64,000 nucleotides of DNA from Physcousia sp015060555 (GCA_015060555.1 SUYG01000046.1:100166-164165), one strand, 5' to 3'; numbered from the stretch's first letter, positions 16,829-25,770 are shown. Program-made: numbers and translations. Notes: a model not told the origin generated them from the sequence alone.

Positions 16829-17791
16829 ATGAAAAGTATGAAATTATACGAGGCCGACGACAAGATGATCTCGATGATCCGCGACAACTACGACCTGTTG
16901 CAGGCGTTAGGGAGCTTCGGCATCAGCCTCGGCTTTGGCGACAAGACCGTGAAGGAAACCTGCGAGGACAATGGCGTTGACACCTACACCTTCCTGGTCG
17001 TAGTCAACTTCATCGTCAACGGCTATGGCGACTTTGACACCGACGCGAAGATCTCCGTGCCTACATTGCTGCACTACTTGGAAGCCAGCCACGCCTACTT
17101 CCTTGACTTCCAGCTGCCTTACATCCGGCGTGAGCTGCAGGAATCTCTCGACGAAGACAAGTCACTGGCCAAGCTCATCATCCATTTCTACGACGAGTAC
17201 GCGCAGGAGATACGGCGCCACATGCGCTACGAGCAGAAAACCCTCTTCCCCTACGTCCAGTCGCTCATCGAGGGGCGTCCCGCCAACGACTACAACGTGG
17301 AGACCTTCTCCAAGCACCACGGTGCTGCCGACAAGAAGCTGCGCGAGCTGAAGCTGCTCATCATCAAGTACCTGCCGCAGGACGGCCTGCACAACAACCA
17401 GCTCACCGCCACGCTCCATGACATCTACGAGAACGAGGTATGGCTGCAGCAGCACGCCATGGTCGAAGACCACATCTTCGTACCTGCCATCCGTCGTCTG
17501 GAGCAGCAAGTCAAGCAGAGCGACGTCACGCGCAACATCTCCGACATGGTCTTCAAGGCAGGTGCGGGCCAGCAGTCCGATGCCCTCTCCGATCGCGAGA
17601 AGGACGTCATCATCGCCTTGGTGCAGGGCATGTCCAACAAAGAGATTGCCGAGCACCTCTGCATCTCCGTCAACACCGTCATCACACACCGTCGCAACAT
17701 CGCCAGCAAGCTGCAGATCCACAGCCCCGCCGGCCTCACCATCTACGCCATCATCAACAACCTTGTTGACATCACCTCTGTGAAACTATAA
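16829..17791 (+). CDS. Hemerythrin-like sensor fused to LuxR-type DNA-binding domain
   Basis: 320 aa from the ATG at 16829, chosen because the promoter -7 box ends at 16805. Domains in order are an ScdA/RIC-type N-terminal segment (about 10-60), a four-helix hemerythrin domain (about 75-230) with metal-ligand candidates (ASHAYF, HFYDEYAQEIRRHMRYE, SKHHGAAD, and QQHAMVEDH) and a C-terminal LuxR helix-turn-helix (about 250-310, LSDREKDVIIALVQGMSNKE). It is probably a one-component regulator that senses NO, oxygen or iron at a di-iron centre. It is divergent from the iron/cytochrome operon, which is its most likely target. Confidence 0.85.
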   Translation: MKSMKLYEADDKMISMIRDNYDLLQALGSFGISLGFGDKTVKETCEDNGVDTYTFLVVVNFIVNGYGDFDTDAKISVPTLLHYLEASHAYFLDFQLPYIRRELQESLDEDKSLAKLIIHFYDEYAQEIRRHMRYEQKTLFPYVQSLIEGRPANDYNVETFSKHHGAADKKLRELKLLIIKYLPQDGLHNNQLTATLHDIYENEVWLQQHAMVEDHIFVPAIRRLEQQVKQSDVTRNISDMVFKAGAGQQSDALSDREKDVIIALVQGMSNKEIAEHLCISVNTVITHRRNIASKLQIHSPAGLTIYAIINNLVDITSVKL

Positions 17792-18087
17792 GCCTTTGAT
17801 TCTTTATTCTTCATTCTTCATTCCGGGGGCTCGGGGGCCTTTAGGCTTTTGCCTGAAACCCTTTAGGCTTTTGCCGGAAACCTTTAAGGGTTTGGGCCGA
17901 AACCCTTAGGACTTTTTGTTTGACGATTGTAAAGGTACGTTCACCTCTTCATTCTTCTTGTGTCCTCGAGTCTTTTCTAACCACGGAGGCGCAGAGAAAC
18001 AAAGGCCCTTCCTCTTGCATTCTTTTGTACGGAGAGCCAGCCAAAACGCTACGCAGGTTTTGGCTTAGGCGAAGGTCACAGAGTTTC
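17792..18087. other. Intergenic: 22-nt tandem repeats and terminator-like hairpin
   Basis: 17838-17880 holds two copies of a CCTTTAGGCTTTTGCC(T/G)GAAAC unit. 17886-17907 is a hairpin (AAGGGTTT-N6-AAACCCTT) followed by a T-run, a likely terminator of the regulator gene. Downstream is a CCACGGAGGCGCAGAGAAAC stretch typical of Bacteroidota spacers. No gene is seen. Confidence 0.6.
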
Positions 18088-18152
18088 TATCCATTCGTCA
18101 CTCGTCATTCGTCACTCGTCATTCGTCATTCATCATTTTTCATTCTTCATTG
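18088..18152. repeat. Simple repeat, ATTCGTC/ACTCGTC units
   Basis: About eight tandem 7-8 nt units (CATTCGTC, ACTCGTC, ATTCATC, ATTCTTC). The same units occur at 33340-33377 and, in frame, inside birA at 34081-34121. Confidence 0.8.
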
Positions 18153-18185
18153 ACCTTCGGTCGAGCCTAACCTCAATCATTAGTG

Positions 18186-18243
18186 GGCGGCACCTCCCCC
18201 CCCTAGGCCCCCTTTATAGGGGGCTAAGGGGAGGGAGGGTTTG
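18186..18243. repeat. GC hairpin repeat, intergenic copy
   Basis: CCTCCCCCCCCTAGGCCCCC, then TTTATA, GGGGGC and an AGGGGAGGGAGGG end. It is a strong stem and the longest-armed copy of the family in this window. Confidence 0.7.
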
Positions 18244-18245
18244 CC

Positions 18246-18521
18246 CTAGGTCGGCGGCGTCCCAGTCAAAAAGCTCCATTTGTTCGGCCGGCGTTTGATG
18301 AGATCGCGGAACTCACTGTCGCTCAACACCGTGCAAAGATATAGCAGCAGGCGCAGCATCGTAGAGCATTGCATGTGCAGCAGTCTGTCCACTGTCAGCA
18401 TCTTAGGGCTGAAATGACCGTCGCGGCACACCGCCTCCTTGGTGAGTCCGATGTCCGGATCCTTGAAAATGCTGAGGATTATCTCGGCAATCTCATGTAG
18501 AAAATCGTTTTCCGTTTGCAT
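18246..18521 (-). CDS. Small hypothetical protein
   Basis: 91 aa from the ATG at 18521 (MQTENDFLHEI). An upstream ATG at 18542 abuts a TAACTTTG -7 element (18544-18551), so it would precede the transcription start. The product is helical, with a Leu-rich centre (MLRLLLYLCTVL) and a basic end (KRRPNKW). I do not recognise the family. It sits at the edge of the AT-rich island. Confidence 0.5.
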   Translation of the reverse strand: MQTENDFLHEIAEIILSIFKDPDIGLTKEAVCRDGHFSPKMLTVDRLLHMQCSTMLRLLLYLCTVLSDSEFRDLIKRRPNKWSFLTGTPPT

Positions 18522-18551
18522 AATCTTTTTGTTAAAAACCATGCAAAGTTA

Positions 18552-18915
18552 CGGACTTCTCAGCAATCCCTCTTCCCTACGCGGAAGTCTGCGGCGAGTT
18601 CTGTGCAGCCTTTCTGTTTGAAGTGTTCACTATACCGTCTTTTGGCGCCTTTTGTTGCTGTTTCGATATGTTAGGTTGCTTTTGTTGCTGATTTATCGAC
18701 GAAAGGCAACAAAATTTACCGCATTTAACCTTTTTTCTCGCGCACGTACCTTGTCACTGAGAATTTTTGTTTAGTTTTGTACTCGAATCAGACAAAAATA
18801 GGGGTGAAATAGTTCCCTTTGCCTCCCCAAAATAGTATTTGTATGTATAGTATCAAAGAGTAAAGAATAAAAGCAAGACGATGACAACAATGCTCCATTA
18901 AGATGATGAATAGAT
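18552..18915. other. Intergenic with repeated TTTTGTTGCTG
   Basis: TTTTGTTGCTG occurs at 18650-18660 and 18680-18690 (30-nt period), with an inverted GCAACAAAA at 18706-18714. The rest is AT-rich and I see no gene. It marks the left edge of the low-GC island. Confidence 0.4.
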
Positions 18916-19137
18916 ATGGCCAAGAAACAAAATGTTACATTTGCGCCCCAAGTTGGGGCAGAAATGGAACAAACAGTTCTGCCCCAACTTGGGGGACAAA
19001 TAGAAAAAATCCCCCAGCTTGGGGGACAAATTACTCAACACATTGAGGGGAATGCGGTTGTTAATATCTCGACTTACCGCCCAGGTATCTATCTTTATAA
19101 AATTGGTGAGCAGACGAACAAATTTGTAGTGAACTAG
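18916..19137 (+). pseudogene. Short ORF ending in a T9SS-type sorting tail, built on palindromes
   Basis: 73 aa with no signal peptide. The C-terminal 28 residues (NISTYRPGIYLYKIGEQTNK) match the end of type IX secretion C-terminal domains. The rest (APQVGAEM, LPQLGGQIEKI, IPQLGGQI) is encoded by three copies of a CCCCAA(G/C)TTGGGG palindrome. With no passenger domain it is probably a remnant or a repeat-generated frame rather than a functional gene. Confidence 0.5.
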
Positions 19138-19218
19138 AGTATTCTTGAAAGTTTTTTGGAAGCTCTGCCACAAATTGGCGTACCTTCTTCCTTTCTTTGC
19201 AGTAAAAATTCGTGAAAC

Positions 19219-20157
19219 ATGGACAACGACAGAGGACAAAGTCTGATAAGCAAATACGTCTGGGTGATAGAGACAATCTACCGCCAAGGCCCGATTTCGT
19301 TTAAGGAACTGAACGAACGATGGCTGCGTGATGACATCAGTCGGGGCGTGGAGATTCCGAAACGCACCTTTGACAACTGGAAGTATGTCATCTGGGATAT
19401 GTTCGGCATCAGCATCGTCAACGAAAACCGAGGCGAGTACCGCTACTATATCGAGAACGAAGAGGACATCAGTAAGAATGGATTGCGCTTATGGCTCTAC
19501 AACACATTTTGTGTGAGCAATGCCTTAGCGAATAGTCAAAGCATCAAAGAACGCATCCTCTTGGAGTATGTCCCCTCCGGACAGGATTACCTTCAGCCTA
19601 TTATTGAGGCCATGAAGGAGAACCACATCCTTAATATGACCTATCACAGCTATTGGAAGGATGAGGAAAACAATTTCGATGTTCAACCATATTGTGTGAA
19701 GCTGTTCCGTCAGCGGTGGTATATGGTAGCCCGCAGCACCTATTCTTATTATTATAAGAAGGGGCCACGTGTCTATGCCCTGGATCGCATCAAAGACCTC
19801 CGTGCCAAGGAAGAGACCTTCGACATGCCGAAGGACTGGTCCGCGAAGGAGTTCTTTGATGGTTGTTTTGGCATCATCGCCGAACAGTCGGTCAAGATTC
19901 AACCTGTGAAACTGAAGGTTTCTGCAGGACAAGCCAACTATATCCGCGACCTGCAGCTGCACGAATCGCAAGAGGAGATAGAACGTAATGAGGAATACAG
20001 CATCTTCACGTTCAACCTTCGTCCCGAGTTTGACTTCCAACAGGAACTGCTTTGGAATGGCGAAGATATGGAGGTGCTGGAGCCCCTCTGGCTCCGCAAA
20101 GAGATAGCTGGAAAGATAAAGAGAATGTGGAACAAATACAAAGATGATCAGAAATGA
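19219..20157 (+). CDS. WYL-domain transcriptional regulator
   Basis: 312 aa. The N-terminal winged-helix-like region (1-90) is followed by a WYL domain (about 130-210; NHILNMTYHSYW, QPYCVKLFRQRWYMVARS) and a WCX-type C-terminal extension (about 225-305, ending EPLWLRKEIAGKIK). WYL regulators bind nucleotides or nucleic acid and often control phage-defence genes. It is the first gene of the island and is coupled by ATGA overlap to the exonuclease gene. It likely controls the 19.2-26.3 kb set. Confidence 0.85.
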   Translation: MDNDRGQSLISKYVWVIETIYRQGPISFKELNERWLRDDISRGVEIPKRTFDNWKYVIWDMFGISIVNENRGEYRYYIENEEDISKNGLRLWLYNTFCVSNALANSQSIKERILLEYVPSGQDYLQPIIEAMKENHILNMTYHSYWKDEENNFDVQPYCVKLFRQRWYMVARSTYSYYYKKGPRVYALDRIKDLRAKEETFDMPKDWSAKEFFDGCFGIIAEQSVKIQPVKLKVSAGQANYIRDLQLHESQEEIERNEEYSIFTFNLRPEFDFQQELLWNGEDMEVLEPLWLRKEIAGKIKRMWNKYKDDQK

Positions 20158-20645
20158 AAGATTTTGCAGCCATAGATTTTGAGACGGCTAACAATGAGCG
20201 CAGTTCTGTGTGCTCTGTGGGCATTGTCATCGTGAGGAATGGGGAGATTGTGGATACGTTCTATTCTCTCATCCAACCAGAGCCGAACTATTATAACTAC
20301 TGGTGTTCTCAGGTGCATGGGCTAACCCGAGAAGACACAGAGGAAGCACCAGTGTTCCCAAAGGTGTGGGAACAGATAGAGCCTTTGATTGAGGGACTAC
20401 CGCTCGTTGCCCACAATAAGCCATTTGATGAAGGATGCCTAAAGGCTGCTTTTCACGTCTATCAGATGGATTATCCCGATTATGAGTTCTATGACACGCT
20501 TTGCGTCTCTCGTCGTGTGCTTCCAGATTTGGAGAATCATCAACTACAGACTGTAGCTGCTGCCTGTGGTTATGAGTTGGAAGACCATCATCACGCACTT
20601 GCTGACGCAGAGGCTTGTGCCTGGATAGCAAGAGAGATACTATAA
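20154..20645 (+). CDS. DnaQ-like 3'-5' exonuclease (DEDD family)
   Basis: 163 aa, a stand-alone exonuclease domain. ExoI motif DFET (Asp8, Glu10), ExoII around HNKPFD (Asp92), ExoIII HHALAD (His146, Asp151), so all four metal or catalytic positions are present. It resembles the proofreading epsilon fold but has no clamp-binding tail. It is coupled to the WYL gene. A degraded 3' end of a second, homologous gene lies 1.5 kb downstream. Confidence 0.85.
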   Translation: MKDFAAIDFETANNERSSVCSVGIVIVRNGEIVDTFYSLIQPEPNYYNYWCSQVHGLTREDTEEAPVFPKVWEQIEPLIEGLPLVAHNKPFDEGCLKAAFHVYQMDYPDYEFYDTLCVSRRVLPDLENHQLQTVAAACGYELEDHHHALADAEACAWIAREIL

Positions 20646-20657
20646 AGATATAAAAAG

Positions 20658-21290
20658 ATGAGCATGAGTGTATTTGAAGAATTAGATAATATTATCAGAA
20701 CGGGATATAATAGTGAGAAATTACAAGCCATCAAACCAAAACTTGATGACTATCTTACAACTTGCCCAGAGGAGGATAAGGCTAGATGCCAACGGGAAAG
20801 TGAGTTAGTGGATAGACTTATTAAAGAGTGTAAGGAGGTGGACAAGCTTCGACAGCAGTATTCTCAATTTCATGATTATGTCTTAAAAAACCAAATGTCA
20901 GGATTAGTCGAATTGGAATATACAGAGCCGAATGGCAATTCGTATGGAGTCGAAGTAAAAGTAGGCAATTATATCATGGAAATGGTGTATAAGCCAACGG
21001 ACGAACACGAAAAGAATGAAGTAAGAACCAAATTCTATGTCAATGTTAATGGCATGTATAAAGCGTTCATGATAAAAAAGGATGTTATCCCAGCCGATTT
21101 CGATATTCTTCAATGTAAACTAAGAGACCATTATTCCACGTCCGTAAGATGGGATAATTGGGGTGATATAATCATAAATGCTATTGAGAAAGTGAAGAGT
21201 ACCCCCCAAGGATTCCTACAGATGTGCCAATATTCCGATGGATGGGACTTCTCCAATGAGTTGGGAATTCTAGAAAGAACATTTGGATAA
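20658..21290 (+). CDS. Hypothetical island protein
   Basis: 210 aa, not recognised. Residues 1-80 are helical and charged (LVDRLIKECKEVDKL, coiled-coil-like). Residues 85-145 look like a beta-sheet domain (GLVELEYTEPNGNSYGVEV) and the end is mixed. No signal peptide or membrane segment. It starts 12 nt after the exonuclease gene. AT-rich composition matches the island. Confidence 0.6.
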   Translation: MSMSVFEELDNIIRTGYNSEKLQAIKPKLDDYLTTCPEEDKARCQRESELVDRLIKECKEVDKLRQQYSQFHDYVLKNQMSGLVELEYTEPNGNSYGVEVKVGNYIMEMVYKPTDEHEKNEVRTKFYVNVNGMYKAFMIKKDVIPADFDILQCKLRDHYSTSVRWDNWGDIIINAIEKVKSTPQGFLQMCQYSDGWDFSNELGILERTFG

Positions 21291-21328
21291 TTATACCAAA
21301 CAAATAGAAAACCTAAAATAGTTATAAT

Positions 21329-22132
21329 ATGGTACAGCTAACAGATAATATGATAAAGACGGCCTTTGAGGAATTGGCTGTCGATGGTAAGTACTTTGAT
21401 AAATTCAAGGAAGAAGTAGAACGCTGTTACGCCGAGTTGCAGAGAGACTGTCCAGAAGATGACGATGATCCAGAGGAAGAGTCTAATGCAGATGCGGGTA
21501 TTCGTCTAACTAAAGAGTACATGGAATACTATGTGCCTGAAAAGGAGAAAGGACACTGCGATAAATGGACTGAGGCCTATGCTGAAAGTAGTTTGCTTGG
21601 AATAGAGGAATATAGGTCATATCGTGAAGCTTACAATGCAATAGAAGATGAAGAAGAAAAGGAGAAGGAACTGGATATCCATGTTGCATCAATGAGTGAT
21701 GACCCTCTGTTCAGAAAGAGATACAAATATCTCTTTACCGAAATTACAGGCGACCCGAAGGAATATGCTGAAGCATATTGCAATGATTACAGAAATATGA
21801 TTGCATTAGGAAAGAGTGAGATTTATGCCCATGCTTATGCCGACTACCACGATGAATATAAAGAGGAGTTTTGCACAATCTACGCTCAGGCATACGAATT
21901 GGCTAAGGAACATGGTATGGATGACAGCGATGCCTTTTGCTTCGGCGACACATGTACCGAAGCTGTAGATCAAGGCTTATGGGTGGGCATGGATAAATTC
22001 TTGAAAAGATATCATGAAGATTGGCAGAAAGAATTTTATTTCACTTTGATTAAAAAGGACTTTGAAGAGTCCGAGCACCGCAAAATGTCAAGCAAAGAAG
22101 AAAAGGAGCTTAGAGAGGATTTGTTTGGGTAA
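21329..22132 (+). CDS. Acidic helical-repeat hypothetical protein
   Basis: 267 aa, very acidic (a run of Asp/Glu at 41-51). Degenerate helical units carry a YA-x2-Y pattern (WTEAYAES, YAEAYCNDY, YAHAYADYHDEY, YAQAYELAKEHG) at about 35-residue spacing, suggesting an alpha-solenoid. Family not recognised. The acidic character could suit a protein-protein adaptor or a DNA mimic, but this is speculation. It follows the previous gene by 38 nt. Confidence 0.6.
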   Translation: MVQLTDNMIKTAFEELAVDGKYFDKFKEEVERCYAELQRDCPEDDDDPEEESNADAGIRLTKEYMEYYVPEKEKGHCDKWTEAYAESSLLGIEEYRSYREAYNAIEDEEEKEKELDIHVASMSDDPLFRKRYKYLFTEITGDPKEYAEAYCNDYRNMIALGKSEIYAHAYADYHDEYKEEFCTIYAQAYELAKEHGMDDSDAFCFGDTCTEAVDQGLWVGMDKFLKRYHEDWQKEFYFTLIKKDFEESEHRKMSSKEEKELREDLFG

Positions 22133-22141
22133 TAACGTTAG

Positions 22142-22210
22142 AAAATCAGCCCACACCATGCTCCTGTAGATGCAGATGCTAGTGCATGGACAGCAAGAGA
22201 ATTTCTATAA
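22142..22210 (+). pseudogene. 3'-end remnant of a second DnaQ-like exonuclease gene
   Basis: Reading the frame that ends at 22210 gives HHAPVDADASAWTAREFL and a stop. This aligns with the last 18 residues of the exonuclease encoded at 20154 (HHALADAEACAWIAREIL). Nothing upstream in this frame encodes the rest of an exonuclease. It lies between the acidic protein and the DUF262 gene. Confidence 0.75.
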
Positions 22211-22231
22211 CAACAAACATTCATATAAGTA

Positions 22232-23971
22232 ATGGAAATCGAATATAGTACCAGAGACGCGGTAAATAAAGCGTTCCCCAATAAGATAATTCATGAGCAT
22301 TTGTATTGGATACCTCGTTCACACCGATATTTCCAATTATCAACGCCCATAATTGATGACCCATACCTTCATCATGAAGTTATCAGAAGATCCTCTGGGG
22401 TATTCATTGAACTTCATTTTGAAGGGGAAGGGTATTCGGTTAAGTATCAAGGATTGATTGACTATCTCATCAAAGCAACAGCAGACTTACCAAGCTTTGT
22501 ATGGGAGTACTGGGGTGGTGGCTATAGATGTCAATATGCTTCTGTTATGGAAAACGAAAGGCAACTCATAGAAACGTTAGCCTTTTTCATGTCTAAAATC
22601 GATGAGTTGATTGAAAATTATGGGAATAATAACCAGACAAACGTAAACTACAAGTTAGAAACAGATTTCCAGTTACCTCCCCAAGGAGAATCTGTAGAGA
22701 TGCATGAACTAAGTTTGGATTCTGTCCTTAGACTTCCTCTATCCATTCCTGATTATCAAAGAATATATTGTTGGGAAGAAGAAAATGTACGGAGTTGTCT
22801 GGACGATATTTTTTCTCATACGGAGAAAACAGCAGATTATTCATACCGCTTAGGAACCATCATTCTTCACCATATATCTGGTCGTTATGATATCATTGAT
22901 GGTCAGCAGAGGTTAATCACTCTATCTCTTCTGCTCAATGAGTTAGGCGTCACCGTCAAACTATTAAATGAAAACGTAATTTCCAGCCAATCATATTCTT
23001 ACATAGCCTATAACAAGCACCTCATACAAACATATTGCCAAAAACATCCAAGAGACTATAAGAAATTGTCTGAGGCCATCCTTAATTATATAGATTTCAG
23101 TGTACTAGTGCTTGAAAATGCTTCGATAGACCTCGCCTATACTTTCTTTTCTAACCAGAATTCAAGAGGTGTTCCATTGACAGACTATGACTTGCTTAAA
23201 GCTCATCATCTACGTTTCATTCCGCTTGTATTTGAGCAACAGTCAATGCGTGCTGCTGAAACATGGAACTTTATGATAGAGTCCGGAAGGGTTAAAATCA
23301 ACGAGAATAGAACACCTGACTATATTCGTACATTAGAAATCTACCTCTATCATCTCAGGAAGTGGATGAGGAAAAAAGATGTTGAGGATGGCGAGAATAC
23401 ACATCGAATTAAAAAAGAGTATGAATCCTCACCTGTCATTGATGAGATACCTCCATTCGGAGAAAGATTCTATTTTAATGAACCAATACAAGGAGGTGTA
23501 CACTTCTTTTCATTTGTAGAGCAACACCTTCAGCATTTTAAGCATTTCTCCGAACTGGAAGAATACAAATTCTTCCATAATATGTTAGGATATGGAAGTC
23601 ACAAATGGTACAGAGATGCTGTTGAAGCACTTCTATTTGGCTATTATTTAAAATTTGGGGAATTCTGTCTCTCAGATGCATTGGTTGTTATTATAAGAAT
23701 CATACTGCAACATCGTTATGAGAACGGAAGAGCACATAAATCATCTATCATTCAGTATGCCAGAGACTCGGAGATCATAATGATGATAGACCAGGCTACA
23801 TCTCCTACTTTTTTTCTTGCTGAAGCGCGAAACATAGCAAAAAATTTAACTCTCCCAATGATGCAAGAAATGTCACCTATCAGACGAGATATGCTAGCCA
23901 TTGCAAGACGAGTCAATAGAGAGTTGAGTAATAGGATTATCATCAATTCATTTAAAACAATAAATCTATGA
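22232..23971 (+). CDS. DUF262-domain protein with N-terminal extension
   Basis: 579 aa. An N-terminal region of about 155 aa of unknown fold precedes a DUF262 (ParB/GmrS-type) domain with IPDYQR (172-177), a following Trp and IIDGQQR (221-227), then NSRGVPLTDYDLL. DUF262 is the NTPase half of GmrSD-type modification-dependent restriction proteins. I see no DUF1524 HNH motif here; the nuclease half may be supplied by the next gene, whose start overlaps this stop. It is probably half of a two-protein restriction system. Confidence 0.8.
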   Translation: MEIEYSTRDAVNKAFPNKIIHEHLYWIPRSHRYFQLSTPIIDDPYLHHEVIRRSSGVFIELHFEGEGYSVKYQGLIDYLIKATADLPSFVWEYWGGGYRCQYASVMENERQLIETLAFFMSKIDELIENYGNNNQTNVNYKLETDFQLPPQGESVEMHELSLDSVLRLPLSIPDYQRIYCWEEENVRSCLDDIFSHTEKTADYSYRLGTIILHHISGRYDIIDGQQRLITLSLLLNELGVTVKLLNENVISSQSYSYIAYNKHLIQTYCQKHPRDYKKLSEAILNYIDFSVLVLENASIDLAYTFFSNQNSRGVPLTDYDLLKAHHLRFIPLVFEQQSMRAAETWNFMIESGRVKINENRTPDYIRTLEIYLYHLRKWMRKKDVEDGENTHRIKKEYESSPVIDEIPPFGERFYFNEPIQGGVHFFSFVEQHLQHFKHFSELEEYKFFHNMLGYGSHKWYRDAVEALLFGYYLKFGEFCLSDALVVIIRIILQHRYENGRAHKSSIIQYARDSEIIMMIDQATSPTFFLAEARNIAKNLTLPMMQEMSPIRRDMLAIARRVNRELSNRIIINSFKTINL

Positions 23972-25770
23972 AATATACACCAGCATCTATTGTTGAAAAC
24001 AATCTACTGTTTACAATCCCCATATACCAGCGTCTTTTTGAATGGGACGAAGAGAATATCCTAACCTTGATGAATGACCTTCTGCAAGCATTTGAAAAAT
24101 CCAAAGGTTCAGAGGATTATTACATAGGAATGCTGACCTCAAAGTTGGAGAACGGCTGCAATGAGTTAATTGATGGCCAACAGAGATTTACTGTGCTCAT
24201 GCTGATAGCTTGCGCTTTGAAGGAATACAAAAATTGGGAGGATTTTCTTGGTAATAATCCACTTAGACTACGTTTTACATCTCGCCCCAAAGATGATGAC
24301 TTCCTAAGATCTCTTATTGATGACAAATGTAGTTCTGAGGGATATGTAAACATCAAGATGAAAGAGGGCCTTTCTGTAATCCGAAGATTCATAACGTCAC
24401 TCAAAAATTGTGATAAAGATATTCTATTTGCAGAGTATGTCTTCAATCATCTTTGCTTATTCATTTCTCATCTTCCAGAAAGATATGGACCTCTGGATTT
24501 AAACAAATATTTTGAACGGATGAATACATCTGGAAAGAATTTGGAGCTGCATGAAATCCTTAAAGTTAAGCTTCTTAAGAATCTGACAGAAGACGTTAGT
24601 AAGTATATGCTGCTATGGAATAAACTATCCGATGTTGACACATTACTCATAAGGAAACGTAATGAAGAAAAAGAAAGCCAATTACGTGAGAGAAAGGACA
24701 GAGCTATAAAAAGTAGCATAAAAGAAATCATTGAAAGCAGTCTGATAAACGGAATAGGCCAGAATGATGAAAGCAAAATAATTGCGATATCTGAAATCCC
24801 TTTATCAATCAATCCTCCCAAAACAGAACAAAATAAGACAAAGGATTCTCATTGTGCTCTTTCGTTTCCTTACCTTTTATTGCAGACATTATTTCTTAAG
24901 ATTGAAGGGAAAATAGAGGGCAACATATCTGACTTCTTTAAGCCCAATAATCTGCTCGAAACATTCCAACAATATCTTCCTTACGAAGGAAATAATGTCA
25001 AGGTTGAAGATATCCGTGAGTTCATGGAACTTCTTGTAAATTGTCGATTAGCATTAGATATATGCTTTATTCGTCCGTCAGAATATGGATACACGTTAGA
25101 TATGAATCGAAATGAGGACGATGAATCTTTAATTAAGCTGCTGATGTTGCAATCAATGCTCTTTGTATCATCGTCTAACTATACTCATTATCGATGGTTC
25201 GGGTGGTTAATGGAATCTATTAAAAATCATCATGGGATTCCTTCCACAGAGCATCTTTTCGAAGATTTGAAGACAAGAGATGATTTGTTGCATAAGCCTA
25301 TACCAACTTTGAGTCAATTATCTTATGGTGATATAAGGTATTGGTTCTGGAGATTGGATTTTTATATATGGCTTCATAGAAATACAATTTTCAGCGATTC
25401 TCCAGAAGCACTTAAAGTTGCCGACAATTATATATTTAGGAGAAATAGAAGTATTGAACATATTGCGCCGCAAACCCCAGAGAGTGATTCTGTGCTTAAG
25501 TGGAATGATACGCCTGAAGACATAAGGTTGAGAGACAGCTTTGGGAATCTGGTTATGATTTCACAAGGTCTGAATTCTACTCTGAGTAATGCTTCTTATC
25601 AAGTTAAAACCGCCCATGTACGATCATATATTAACGGAGCTAAATCTGGTAGTATAGAAAGCCTAAAGCTATTAGTCGTGCATCAAGACTATAAAGACAT
25701 ATGGGACAAGACAACGATAGTGGAGCACGGAGATAAAATGTACCAATGGTTAATTGAAAGTTATCAATAA
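23968..25770 (+). CDS. DUF262-DUF1524 protein (GmrSD-like nuclease)
   Basis: 600 aa. An N-terminal DUF262 domain (IPIYQR 17-22, LIDGQQR 67-73, FERMNTSGKNLELHEILK) is followed by a long helical middle and a C-terminal DUF1524 HNH-like region with EHIAPQ (His498) and FGNLVMISQGLNSTLSN. This is the complete GmrSD arrangement: NTPase plus metal nuclease. It is coupled by ATGA to the previous DUF262 gene. Known relatives cut modified phage DNA, so anti-phage restriction is the best guess. Confidence 0.82.
   Translation: MKYTPASIVENNLLFTIPIYQRLFEWDEENILTLMNDLLQAFEKSKGSEDYYIGMLTSKLENGCNELIDGQQRFTVLMLIACALKEYKNWEDFLGNNPLRLRFTSRPKDDDFLRSLIDDKCSSEGYVNIKMKEGLSVIRRFITSLKNCDKDILFAEYVFNHLCLFISHLPERYGPLDLNKYFERMNTSGKNLELHEILKVKLLKNLTEDVSKYMLLWNKLSDVDTLLIRKRNEEKESQLRERKDRAIKSSIKEIIESSLINGIGQNDESKIIAISEIPLSINPPKTEQNKTKDSHCALSFPYLLLQTLFLKIEGKIEGNISDFFKPNNLLETFQQYLPYEGNNVKVEDIREFMELLVNCRLALDICFIRPSEYGYTLDMNRNEDDESLIKLLMLQSMLFVSSSNYTHYRWFGWLMESIKNHHGIPSTEHLFEDLKTRDDLLHKPIPTLSQLSYGDIRYWFWRLDFYIWLHRNTIFSDSPEALKVADNYIFRRNRSIEHIAPQTPESDSVLKWNDTPEDIRLRDSFGNLVMISQGLNSTLSNASYQVKTAHVRSYINGAKSGSIESLKLLVVHQDYKDIWDKTTIVEHGDKMYQWLIESYQ

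Noticed and set aside
18088..18152. CRISPR-like array
   Set aside because: Units are 7-8 nt without spacers. This is a simple tandem repeat.
18898..19287. Minus-strand frame over the palindromic micro-ORF
   Set aside because: Open only because the palindromes read similarly on both strands. It also overlaps the WYL gene start.
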